Shown here in pieces: positions 35,579 to 46,633 of a stretch of 64,000 nt of DNA. The notes under the pieces were generated by a model. It made no database searches, was not told the DNA's origin, and worked only from the letters and a program-made list of their open reading frames with translations. The stretch spans positions 1 to 64,000 of the forward strand of contig JADWOT020000320.1 of assembly GCA_036345935.2 (NCBI GenBank). Direction: 5' to 3'. A program made the translations under genes and the position numbers. The stretch comes from Taenia hydatigena. Its lineage: Eukaryota > Platyhelminthes > Cestoda > Cyclophyllidea > Taeniidae. Every line of letters starts with the position of its first letter. Position 1 is the stretch's first letter.

Positions 35579-38500
35579 TACCAGATCAGCTGACACCCTA
35601 CCATGCAACATAACGGGGCTACAGCCCAATCGGTGGTAGGACAGACGAATGTTATCATTTTACCTTATGATTTAAACAATAGTTTATACAACTAACGCTG
35701 AGTGATTCCAGCAGGTGTGTTGGGTCTTTACATGCAAGGATGGACAGTTGGACAGGTGTGGCAAAGTTGAGCTCAAATGATAAGAACTTTTAATGCGGTA
35801 ATCGTCCAAATATACTTAACGGATTGATTTGAGCACGATTAGATGGGCAGTGCTTGGATGCACCTCACTCTCGCCTAATCTTTTAAATAAGGCAATGTTG
35901 GCAATTCCACACGAAGGCTCGCCCCTTCCTAAATCCTATTCTATTTAGGACCTTGAGTCCGCACTCAGTTTTTGCGTTTGTAATGGAAGCATGCGTGCGC
36001 ACTGAATCCAGCAAACGAGACACTATTTGCAATGCTTTGACTAGTTTTGCTGTGAAGTTATTGCCACCATATATCCACTGTGCCTTTTAGTTCATCTTGG
36101 TCCTTCCTACTTGTTTGTGTGGAGGCACCAAATGTGTGTATTGCTGATGCGGTTCATCGTTTGTGCTTCCATTCTGCAATACTATCCGTCCTCTCCTTCC
36201 AATAAATGGATTCATTTTATAACGCTCTTCGGGAACACTAAGGATAGGCCTGTTAAAATTTGCCTGTTGAATATTAGCTGCAGCCGCAAAACAGTTACAA
36301 CTGCTATCAGTGGAAGAGAAATACAGTGCTAAGTTATGAGTAAATTGTTTTCATTTCAATCAATTTTGCCCAAAACGCACAGCCTTTAAATTGCCTGTAG
36401 ATTGAATGAGTAGCTGGCCAATTGTCCATCAAACTGACTAATGTTTGGTTATAAGTAAAGTTTGGGCAACGACGACACTTGATGGCAGTTGCACCAGCTC
36501 TATGCATTTTAGGCTGGGATACCCTTTACCCCAACGTTCTACTACATTTGCAAGACCACACGTTATGGTATAAACCCACATAGCCTCTCCTTTACATTAA
36601 TCACCGCAAAACTTCGTCGTTAGGCGACTGTTATGAGTTTATATGTCAGCGGTATGTGCAGTCAGTAACCATCCACTCAGCTAAGGCCCAGGCAAGTATC
36701 TACATTAATCGACACATACCACCCAACTGGTAGTGTGGAATAAATTCGTTTGGCTGCAAGTTGGCCATAAACAACGCTAATGTTTCAGTTCCTTTCGCCT
36801 TACTTCAGAGCACTTTGCTTTACCTTGGCTTTATAGTGATTGTAAGTACACTTAGGTATAGTCACGAAGGCTAGGCAATAGTTCCAGCGGTAGGGTTAGA
36901 GCATCAGCATTATCCCGTATCGCTGATGTCTTACTGTGTCAAAAAAGCACGGTATCCTACTTTTCGGCTACCTCTCTTTTTGCTGAGGGGTTTAATTCAG
37001 ACAATGATAATCGCATTTCTTCGGCATTAAAATCCAAAAACCAATATTACAATTCAAATAAAAGCGAACAAAATCTATGTGAGTGGAAGAAAATGGAGTA
37101 GCGTAGTTGGCAAAAAGAACCACACATGATTAGCAGAGAGAAAAGCAGAACTGACAATCAGAAAGCCAAAACGAGAGCAAAATAATGGTGATGGATAGCC
37201 TAGTGGTAGCGACCAGGTACTTTCGTCTGCAGTTCAAAAAATTTTTTATCAAAGTGAGGCCGCTTTAAGATCAATGCGCTTGTTTTCGAGGAACTTTCCG
37301 CCTTTGCCTGCGTTTTGTATAGCTCAAAGCTCCAGCATACTTAACCAAGGCCTACCTTCCAAAAGACAAATTTTCTATTCTATGCTCTGTCTACGCCATT
37401 TGTGGGACGCCTTAGCCTCAGCATTCTCTGAGATCGTCCTTCAAAAGCCGTACTTCTAATTGGCTACTTCGTTACTGCAGCGGCGTCACTCACTCTCTGG
37501 TTTGTGCCTAATAACGCGTAACCATTGCTTTACTTGAAATCTGAGCTAAGAGAATAGCGGTTCTGGCTCAAATACCAACTTATTCTACCATAGTTAATAT
37601 GGACATGCGCATTCTCTCGCCATCTACCTTTCATCACATTTCCCACTACCCAGCGCTTTGTCCGTTTTGCCTTGTAACCTACCCACAACTGGTCTTTTAC
37701 TTATCAACCACCTGTGCCACCTCCTTATTCGTCTGCCTGTAATCCACCGGCCTCCCAATCTGTCGTTCAAAGACGTCAAAAAGCTAGAAGAGATAAAAAA
37801 CCAGAAAGTGTGTTAGCTATGCCACCGCCCTACCTCCACTCCTAATATATCCTCTATCAGTCTTTTGTACCGCCTTCTTACATCCAGTTTTGTCACAACA
37901 GAAGTCCTAGTGCATTTCACACGTCAAGGCATAACTATGTGTTACTTCTTGAGGTGTGCCGCGAAAGAGGAACACTTAATTATTACAAAGCTGGTTACAA
38001 CAATCTTCTTTTTGGCATGTAACCAAGAGCATGGATAAATTAGTGAATTTTATAGGTATGTGAAAACTTGAGTGTGCCACTCATGAAATTCGAATTCCAT
38101 TCATCTAGTCAATTTCTCCCATATTTTATTTAGTCTAACAGCTAGATGAGAGGGCAAGTGAATCATTTCGGGAACAGATAAAAGGAAGAGGAAAGGAAAT
38201 GAGGCACGCTGCACCACAGCAATATGCGGAGTCATCCACTCCTGCCATCTCGTTTTAATTCCTATTGCTTCTCATTAATTTACCTCTGTCCTAGTCATTC
38301 CTTTATCGCTTTCAGCTGAGTACTCATGTTACTTCGCTCCTACCGAATAAATGCATGCACCACCACCGTCATCGCGATGCAAGGCAACAATTCCTACCAG
38401 ATTAGATTGTAATGTGCAACAGAAACGCACTTGCGTTATCTCAATATAAATCCAGTAGGTTTAGCGACCGATTTCTTAATTTTGCTGTGTCTCTTTGCCT

Positions 38501-38842
38501 TAAATGCTGACACGTCGAAGAATTGTGCAAGATCTCCATACAGTGTCCATTTTTAAACATTTTTCTACTCGCTGAACCTCCCTACTTCCACGCTTACCAC
38601 TTTTCACGTCTTTCCCTTCATCTCAATCATCTCTTCGTGCCTTTTACCTGAACGTTAATGTAACTTTGCACCTACCGAAGAACCGAATGGGTCACTACTG
38701 CGAATCGCAATGCAAGACAACAATTCCTCCAAGCATCATCACATTAAAGTGTTGCAAAATTGTAGTTAAAAGGCCAGTACAAAAAGCATTTGTTATTCAT
38801 ATTTCCATGTTAGCATCTAAATGCATTTTCCTTTTGACATTA
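35579..38842. other. Gene-poor 3.3 kb
   Basis: Only short frames are present. A box-A-like TAGCCTAGTGG at 37196 is not followed by a proper tRNA structure. Pyrimidine-rich runs lie near 37.6-37.9 and 38.55-38.65 kb. Confidence 0.4.
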
Positions 38843-39922
38843 TCAGGTAGAATTTGAGACATCCTCCTCTTCCTCTTCATCTGCATAGGGACTGAGTGCA
38901 GCACGCATGAGACGAACACGCAGCCGGTCAATGATGTCCCGTCCAGTTGGGTGCTCATGTTCTGTGTGTGATAGCAATCCATCCAACTGGTCAAAAGTGG
39001 ATCCGCAAACAGTGCAGCGGTACTCCATTCTGCGCCTTTTTTTAGGAGGACACCCCTCCAGCTCTTCAGACATAGGAGGTTGAGGAGGCTCCAAGCCCTC
39101 AGGACTTAGTTTTCTCAAAAATTCCTGAATCGATGCTGGCAGCTCAAATGCATCTTATGTAAAAAGGGATGTATAAAGCATTATTAATTAGCAATAGTGG
39201 TAGAGCAGAAAAAACTGACTGAAATCAAACCTTACCACCGTGTGTCTTTCTGTGGCGCGCCATTTCCGTAAGCGTTTCGCAACCCTCGAAGCATTGCACA
39301 CAGAAGTAGAAATTGCAATTACTGTGACACAGAAGGTGTTTGTGCATTCCTTCCAAGTCGTCATGCTCTTCACCACACTCAGTACATCTGTATTTACTAT
39401 CAGTCTTCTTTTCGCCTTCCACAACGAAATAAAGCAAGAAACCAAACGAATCACGTAAAATGGGAAAGTAATCTCAGACGAATAGAACAGTGCACTGGCA
39501 CATACAGTCCCCCAAAATGGGCATCAAATTTCCATGGCTTTATGCCACAGCTGCGTACAGAACAAATCCATGAGGCATCCTAACCGCGTCGGTCGATCAG
39601 GTATTAGGAAATTGTCGACGACATTCCCGTCGAAGCTATAAGTTAGTCGCGGGTCATTGTTCTTGATCATCTTCTAATATGAATACGTAATTGTGTAGGT
39701 AAGGAAACATCCAACAATGTTGAGGGACGTGCGATAAGTGAAAAATCATGCATTTGCTTTTATATCCTCAAGGAAATTACCTTTGTCTTCTGGGTTGGTC
39801 ATGAGTGCCTGGATTAACCTCCACTCGTCGTCCATTTCCTCTTTGGAACTTTCACTTGGGGCATCTGGGGTCACGTTTTCCTGCTTTGGCAGTTCCTCTG
39901 CGCCTTTAAAATTACGAAAAGC
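38843..39922 (-). CDS. C2H2 zinc-finger protein gene, copy A (best-preserved gene)
   Basis: Three minus-strand exons can be joined in frame: 39922-39781 (acidic region with ENVTPDAPSESSKEEMDDEW), 39415-39236 and 39153-38843. The introns are 365 and 82 bp with GT-AG ends, and both junctions fit in phase 1 (the last reads HG-D-AFELPAS). Exon 2 encodes two fingers, CTEC-x12-H-x3-H and CVQC-x12-H-x3-H. Exon 3 encodes a third, CTVC-x12-H-x4-H, preceded by a basic PPKKRRR stretch that could be a nuclear signal and followed by an acidic tail (DEEEEEDVSNST) and stop. All zinc ligands are intact. The family binds nucleic acid, usually as a nuclear regulator; the target is unknown. No start codon is found: the first exon aligns to copy B only from KAFRNF onward, so the 5' end is lost or replaced. 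An alternative donor/acceptor pair for intron 1 is also possible. Confidence 0.65.
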
Positions 39923-39958
39923 CTTTATACAAACCGCTTTGAGTTATTTCTAAGTTTA

Positions 39959-40258
39959 TTACTTGTTTTGTGATGTTTGTTGGACGTCGTGATGATAGCT
40001 TAATTTAATTTTTCGAGATCGCTCCGCACCATGTTTTGCAAGTAAGACTCCCACCAATTCGAATAATTCAATGGCTAAGGTATAAGTAGATGATGTAAAA
40101 GTGTTTACAAACCCATAGCGCTTTCTCTCCCAGTTCTTCTCAATGAGTCCTACTTTTGCAGCTAATTTTTTGACGCTCTCATGTGTCGTACTCCTCACCG
40201 AACCCTCCCAATCAGACAATAGGACTTGCAGGTAGATTATGAGTGTAGTAATGGTCAC
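39959..40258 (-). CDS. Unrecognised exon-like frame upstream of copy A
   Basis: A 99-codon minus-strand frame ends in TAA at 39959, only about 35 bp before the first recognisable exon of copy A. An acceptor-like CTGCAAG near 40227 precedes VLLSDWEGSVRSTTHES, KKLAAKVGLIEKNWERKRYG and SRKIKLSYHH. Composition is protein-like (balanced, charged, few repeats), but I recognise no domain. None of copies B, C or D has this sequence upstream. It could be the last exon of a separate gene or sequence brought in at the breakpoint. Its stop prevents simple read-through into the zinc-finger exons. Confidence 0.3.
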   Translation of the reverse strand: MTITTLIIYLQVLLSDWEGSVRSTTHESVKKLAAKVGLIEKNWERKRYGFVNTFTSSTYTLAIELFELVGVLLAKHGAERSRKIKLSYHHDVQQTSQNK

Positions 40259-41679
40259 TGTGAGGTAAAGGTCAATTTAACACCATGGTGGAGGATACTA
40301 TCCAATCTAATCTCCGACTCTCTCCACCCATTGACCACTCATCCCATACGCGCGTACCCAGTACCAGAATTAATCGCACCCATCAATGAAAAAGAGCGAT
40401 TGCAACAGGAAATGACAAGAGGTTCCAATTCTAAATTCATTGACCACAACTAAGTGTTTATACCTCGCGATGACATCGATGGCATTGTTCTATTGGCTGC
40501 ATGGTTGACCTGACCGATCATGTAGATGCAGGACTGGTGAAACCAATGACAAACGATTAAGTAATTACTGGTCGCGAAAAGTTTAATATGAGAATAGGAG
40601 CTTTTAGCCGTTTCACAAAGAACATACTAATAATGACAGAATGGCAACTTATTTATTCTCCGAAGCTTTGTTAAGTGTGATTATTGAGCGCGCGGCTAGT
40701 TGACACTGCCACATCTTTCCACATTTGTGCGGCTTTTCCAAAGTAGAAAAAGGTTAACTGTGATGGGACGTTCTTGAAGTGGCACTCTTACGATTGACAT
40801 CGCGTTGGTGAGCAACTCTGCGAGCTGCTGATGACTGGCATACGTCAGGCTCAAGTCGTCAGCCCTCATCAGACCGTCTACTTTGGGAGTTTAATAAGGG
40901 CACTGAGGTCGGTGAGATGCAACTATGTGATAAGCGCTGCAGGTGGTAAACTCAGCACCAATGCGTAAATTATGTACGACGTAGTAATGGCGTCACTTTT
41001 CCTGGAGGTTTCTCATCGAGGGACATATTTCACCCCCATGCCATGAACACAACATTGCTTAACTTCCTGAACTAGCTTCCTCCAGGCTCAGTGCTCAAGA
41101 CCGCTTTTAGCGCCGGAACCAACACAACCTCCGCTAATGGATCAGAAAATGTTGACGATCATTCCAGCCTACATTTTTAAGCACGGTATAGTCGCAGTCT
41201 AGCTTGTCATCTAGCAACGAGTTCATAGCTACTTCAGCGTTGTCCAAAGACAGTCGTTATGAATGAGACACCTCTCGCCTCATGTGCAATGATAGTTACT
41301 GGTGTTAGGGAAAATGTAAAAATTAGTCTACTAATCTGCACCAAACACTTGATGGCAGGCTTTTTCTTTATAAGAATAATAAGGTTTGCAGCTCAAAAAA
41401 TGCAACAAAACAAGTTTTCTTACGAGCATATACCCTCTAAATGCCAGTAAAATGTGTTTTAACTTCCCCAACTTGGTCAATTTTGGCATTCGAGACACGG
41501 ATCGAAGTCCTAGTTGACCGATGCTCTCATCCCATTCAGTCCCTCATTTAAGGGTAAGGTTCATTTCCAGGTTAATAAGCAACACATGATCCGGGTGATA
41601 ATGACCGTATGTTTTATGGTTTGGGTGTTTGTTTGAGTTGTCAAACTCGTCATCTTTGTGTTGAGAGTCTGATTTGCAG
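40259..41679. other. No gene recognised
   Basis: Short frames only; no repeat or motif was matched. Confidence 0.4.
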
Positions 41680-41859
41680 CCCAAGTCCGTCACATCGTGG
41701 GACACTCGACCTTCTGCATCCAGTTTAAGCCTTTTGGTGTCATCAGATGGCCTTACGGAATACCTGGCAGCATCTTTGTGATCGGATCAGCTTACGTCGA
41801 AGAGACGTCTAATGTCTTCAGTTTTGCTGTCGCTGTCACCAACGGCACCCTGGAAGCAG
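41680..41859 (+). pseudogene. HSP70-like substrate-binding-domain exon
   Basis: A 180-bp piece is bounded by TGATTTGCAG (AG at 41678-41679) and a GTAGAA donor. One fully open frame reads FKPFGVIRWPYGIPGSIFVI, then VEETSNVFSFAVAVTNG. This matches the layout of the first strands of the HSP70 substrate-binding domain (F-x-x-VI-x-R-x-x-x-IP, then F...D-x-Q-x-x-V-x-I-x-V-x-x-G). A second frame is open over half the piece and cannot be excluded. The HSP70-like pieces at 43 and 45 kb are on the other strand, so this is a separate relic. Confidence 0.35.
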
Positions 41860-43069
41860 GTAGAATTTGCAAAACTTTGCTCATTTAAGGAAAACTACTA
41901 AAACAGTAGTTTACTCGCGCCTTGACTGTTCAGTGCCGATCGTATACAAATGTTGGAGCTTAGTGACTGCCTAATGAATTTGTCAGTCCCAAACAAGCAA
42001 TCCACTTCCAAAATAAACTGTTTGACGGGTTGAATGGTAGGAAAGACATGGACACGTATGAAAAGATCACCATGGATAAGCTCTGAAGGCTTGTCTAAAC
42101 TTGGAAGAGGTCTGAATTCCGCGTAAAATGATGTCCAAAAAGGGAAACATTGAATTAAAATAACTCGTTCTGATGCTGATAACCTCCACAAGCTTCGATA
42201 AAATAATGGATAAAATTCTATTGCGATTTAATGCTGCTTTTTAGTTCTAAGATTAAATTTCATTTAGATATAACGGGTTTGTAATTGCTATTTGTAACTA
42301 TTATTCTAGGTATCGATAAAATAGCGAACTTGGGTAAACGAGGGATATCTACCAGTGCAGCAGGCGCAAAATCATTAGAGACATCCACAGAACTTCTAAA
42401 ATATTAGAAGATCTCTACATTTTAGTGGCTATAGCCTAGAACTGAGGCTGACTTTGCAGCATAGCCCATTTTGATTTTGTCCATAACGCTTTAGCTGCTT
42501 AACAATTTAATGTTAGCACCAAGCCACGACTTCGAGCGTGCAATATTCTGACTCCTGCTGTGATAGCACTCATTGTTTCGTTGTTTCGTTGCTAGCAATA
42601 AGGATTATGGTGGGAGTGCAGAATATGGTCTTCCTTATTAGTCGATCACTACATGGGTGGAACAGACTTAAGAAGTACATCCAGAGTTGCAATGCAGGTG
42701 CAATCCTTGTGCTGAAATGATAAAATAAGGGGCAAAGAGAAAGTGTATGCGTTGTGCTGCGAATATTCCAATTGTCGTCGCGCTTATGGGCACAGTAGAC
42801 ACCCACCATGGCCTATGCACATTGTAATTTGACCCAACCTCATTAAATCAGTGTTTCGCATAATATGCTACTGGTAGAGGGTGCCTTTGCATGCAGGCTC
42901 GTTCAAATGGCCATCCATAATTGGGTGCCTAGTTTTAGGATTGTTTGCACCGATGGTCTTCTTCCTCTATAATGAAGGGTGGTGTGCAGCCGATGTCACC
43001 AATTTATTATCTTATCCACCTCTCGTTGTAATATTACGCAGCGTTCTGCAACAGTTTTTCTTCAGCTTA
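41860..43069. other. No gene recognised
   Basis: A minus frame at 41898-42191 and a plus frame at 42881-43174 are open but unassigned; the latter lies largely antisense to the HSP70-like fragment. A GTTTC duplication lies near 42575-42590. Confidence 0.4.
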
Positions 43070-43625
43070 CAAGCGCAGCGAGACCTCAGACGCTGCCTGG
43101 TTGAAGCTGTCCGGGCATCCAGTAGTCTTTCTGACAACGCTCGTAGCAATGGCAGGGTAGCCTTGTCCAAGTAGTCGAATTAACCAGACGACAATGACAA
43201 CAAAAGGGACCAATCTACAGCAAAGATAGTCATCAAATGAACTGCCACCTAAATAACTAATAGCATTAACGACGACATGCAATTTACACGTCATGGGTTA
43301 ACCTTGTTGGTATTACAATGATGATTGCCTGCCAACAGATTGAGTGAAGGGTGCTGCGATGAGGGGTTAAGATGTGCAACAAGTTCTAGAACACCGTGAG
43401 CGTTTAACGGTTCCGCTACCCAAAGTCGAGAAAGCATTCCTTATAATGCAACGAAACATATTGAAAACGAGCTTTTCAGTTACCTCGACAAATGTGTGCT
43501 TGATTTTTGGATGCTCAAATAGGCATACCTGAAGAGAGAATCCCCCATAGTCTCGAGCGTGAGCAATCAAGATTAAGGGCTAATGGCCTATCTCCTTCAG
43601 CAAATGAGATCACAAAATATAAGCT
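43070..43625 (-). pseudogene. HSP70-like ATPase-domain fragment, disrupted
   Basis: Read right to left, the minus strand shows three HSP70 blocks in the right order in different frames. The first is EGDRPLA (near 43580-43596), resembling the EGDRP/DGGKP turn before the PEE-x-x helix. The second is KHTFVEVTEKLVFNMFRCI followed by NAFSTLGSG (about 43400-43500), equivalent to F-PEEV-x-x-LL-x-x-LK-x-x-AE-x-x-LG. The third is VVNAISYLGGSSFDDYL (about 43210-43270), equivalent to EVLAT-x-GD-x-x-LGG-x-DFD-x-x-L. The segment between the second and third blocks (lobe IB core and phosphate motifs) is missing or unreadable, and stops and frameshifts are present. The overall character is closer to divergent HSP70-like proteins such as HSPA14 than to canonical HSP70, but that placement is tentative. 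Confidence 0.5.
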
Positions 43626-45448
43626 ATGGACTTGGTGTGCTTCCAAAACAATCGATTTCAGCGACTCTCAACTGCATGCATAGCCTCCTGCGAAAACACT
43701 TTATATGCGACATTGAATCATTTGCTTACTTTTTGTTTTGTTTTTGATTCGGATAGATGCAATAATGGGGTGACAGACACTTTATCAGTGCTATAGGAGG
43801 CCAGATTCCAAGTGCCTATGCAAACAGCTGCAAGGGTTCTCTGTGTGGTCGAATGCTTGAATTAGGTTATTAAAAATGGAGAACGGAGGCAGTTTATTGT
43901 TTACTCAGATGATAAAACTGTTACATAATACTATATTCCTAAGTAGTGAAGTCAGCTCACGCCCGACTATCTGGCTTAAAGTGACTCACTTGTAGTGACA
44001 AATAAATCAAAGCCGAACTGTTCGTGCTTAGGCGAAGTATTGAGGCAAGTAAGACACCTCAAGACTTTTTTAAGACGGAGTACAAGGAGTGCAATGCCGA
44101 CGTGGAGAGCAGCCGAGGATGAGAGAGTCTACTAACACTACCAAGAGGTTTATTTCGCCAAAAAGTGCTTGACATCACCTTTGCTGCTGGAGAGACCTCA
44201 ACAAAGCCGCAATTCAAACTCTGTACACTAAAAATAAGCCCTTTTTAAAAATTTGCACGTTGTCAGTGATTGGTAAGTCGCTATTGCAATCCTGTCAAAA
44301 CCTTAGCCAATAGCGGGTCTCTGCATCATTCACTTAACCACACGTCATGGCAACTCGCCCTTGTATGAAACGCATGAAACAGTGATGCTAGCTGCCGGTT
44401 GTAAGACCATTCCAAACCTGTATTTTTCGTAAATGACCTGGAGACACATTGACTCTACAAAGTCAAGCCACACTCTTCACCTTCACCTATTATCACCTTC
44501 CTGCCTTCCTTCTTGCAATCCAACTTTCCTTCTTCGTACCTTCATGCAGCCTTTTTATACTTCCTTCCTGGTAGCTTTCTGCTATAATACAGCGCTTACA
44601 GACGTATACATTTCTTCTTTGCACTTTCGCTACTACCGCCCATCACAACCGGAAATCAGTTCTGCAATGTCAAAGTGCTCGGTCCACTACTTGATTGCAT
44701 GCTTCCCATTTAAGAATAAAGCTTTTTGTAGTGTAGAGGTTATTTTGGCATCAGAGAGAGAACGGGGTAGCATATAGTAGACAACCTACCACTTCTTCTG
44801 ACTTCATGGCAATCACCTTTCAAATGCCTCAGCCCTACCTTAATGTCCCTAGACATTCGTTGTTTTGGAGGTAAAGACGTGCCAATGATCCAGATGTATG
44901 GAGTTTGATGGAGTGCCCAAGAACTGGAACCATCACTACATATTCTAATTTTGTAAGCACTTGGTTATGTAGTCACTTTAGTCGTTCAGTAGAGAGGTTA
45001 AAACAAATAAACCGCTGACGTGCATTCATAAAAGGCAGTCCCCCTAGCATTCCTTGCCCTTCCCTCTCTCCCGTCTCTCTCTCGCCTTCTTCTTGTCCCC
45101 TTTTGAAGTGATTTTTGTATGTGAGTAGAAGTGCACCAAGTGCGACTAATAAGTCCATCCAAACACAACAAAATGTGCAACAGCATAAGTTGGCAGTCTG
45201 TGTCGCCTTGCATGAGGCAACTCAGGCATTCCCGTGTAGGTCAACTCGCTGTGCACCTTTTACCAGGTTTGAACCCACTCTTTAGCTGGCCAGTGTTCAT
45301 TCATACACACATCCATTCCCACAGCATGACTTGCTTCAAATAGAAGCATTTAACTAACTCAAATAAAATTTCCTCATTTAACAACCTACGAATGTCACAT
45401 TGTTAAGGAACTGACGTGATTCAGTTGTGCATGACAGTAATGATAGTC
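43626..45448. other. No gene recognised
   Basis: A CT-rich tract lies near 45055-45110 and pyrimidine-rich open frames near 44433-44777. No motif is seen. Missing 5' parts of the HSP70-like fragment might be expected at 43.63-44.1 kb but were not recognisable. Confidence 0.35.
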
Positions 45449-45830
45449 TCACGTGCCAAGTCCCTCAGTCCTCCTCTTTATCTGGTTGTCACTACAACTA
45501 TAAAGAGGAGGAAAGAGGTAGAGCTTAACGTCGCATGTCCCGTACTCTGAAGTGCTATTAACCTCGTATTCCATGCTTCCATGTAGCTTGAAGAAAGCAC
45601 TGGAACATCTCAACAGTGACAGCGTGGGCCGACGAATGATCTTGTAGCACTTGGCTTTGAAGAACATGATATAGTTGGCATTAGAAGCATCTTTTAGGTG
45701 CATTTTAGTGAAAGACGTGGAGCAACTGACTAAGTGCTTTTTTGCTAACATCGCGTAGGTCAGAACGGCAGCATCACACCTACTGAGCGATCGCATCAAG
45801 ACATTTTTTGAAATGCAGACTTCAAAAGTA
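45449..45830 (-). pseudogene. HSP70-like fragment spanning ATPase end and substrate domain
   Basis: A 116-codon frame opens with RSLSRCDAAVLTYAMLA, which aligns without gaps to the HSP70 stretch KSI-x-PDEAVA-x-GAA-x-QA at the end of the nucleotide-binding domain (preceded here by a short FEVCISKNVL). It continues, after about 30 residues, with CYKIIRRPTLSLLRCSSAFF. That resembles I-x-RRT-x-IP-x-x...F of the first substrate-binding strands, and EYEV and DVKLYLF follow. Spacing agrees with the family. The VLVGG adenosine motif upstream is not found, and the usual DE pair reads CD. This is probably a relic of another copy, lying upstream of, and in the same direction as, the piece at 43 kb. Confidence 0.45.
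45469..45512. repeat. 44-bp hairpin with 13-bp perfect arms
   Basis: TCCTCCTCTTTAT (45469-45481) is the exact reverse complement of ATAAAGAGGAGGA (45500-45512). The 18-base loop contains a further 5-bp stem, GTTGT/ACAAC, so the two stems could stack. It lies inside the 3' part of the HSP70-like frame. Confidence 0.75.
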
Positions 45831-46607
45831 AGTAAGTGATCAAAGGTCCTTCAACTCAATCATCATGCTCGGCTCATGTCCAAGTGATCGAGGGTTTCTT
45901 CTGGCACTCCATCGAAGGACTCCTTAAACTAACAACTAGACGGAGGTGCGTAACATTAAAGTGAAAAAACTAAATCAATAAAACTGATCAGGTAGCTTGT
46001 AATGAAGGCATTGAAAGCTGTAATGCAAGCCTAAATTGTTGTTTCTTGTAGACTGATTTGCGAACACCCGACCTTTTAAAAAAGGCACAACTTACTTTCT
46101 AGCATGCCATACTTCGAGCAGAATGATTGCATTCTCACTCGATAAACACTAACTGCTATTTATTTGTTAATGTCTGCTAAGAAAAACTTATTGAGTTTAC
46201 TTTATTGTAAGCATTGCAAAGCTCTTTTACTTCATGTTGTGGTAGCAAGTGCAACAACCTACCATTACGAATCAAAGTTAAGAGTAAAGTCAGGTCTTTA
46301 AAATTAGCTCGAGAATTGTTGCCAAGCTACCTAGGGTTTAGAACGGAACTCGGATGCACTATTACTGCATTCCTATCGTTTGCGACTCAGTAGCTGTCCT
46401 GAAAGATTGCGTGAGAAAGGAATCAGATATAGGAAAAATTATGGGTGAAGAATGACAGGAGGAGGAGGAGAGAGTTTAAAACTTGCTGCAGATCGGAATA
46501 ATGAACCATGCCCTCTTTAAAAGTAAAAGTGCATTTGCATGGATTTGCTCCTCTGCGTCCACTCATTTATCTGCTAGATTTTTCTCAGCTCGACTCACCC
46601 TGCGGTC

Positions 46608-46633
46608 CTATTGATCGATGCATAGATCAATAG
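46608..46633. repeat. 26-bp near-perfect palindrome
   Basis: Arms CTATTGATC and GATCAATAG flank a centre ATGCAT, with one mismatched pair. No function is assigned. Confidence 0.7.

Noticed and set aside
37180..37250. tRNA-like or tRNA-derived SINE head (TAGCCTAGTGGTAGCGA with GCAGTTCAAAA downstream)
   Set aside because: Box A to box B distance is too short, box B is degenerate, and no acceptor stem or cloverleaf can be drawn.
42045..42071. DnaJ-like GDLFIRVHV on the minus strand
   Set aside because: The motif matches the DnaJ C-terminal domain but the residues before and after do not, and no J domain or CxxCxGxG repeat is present.
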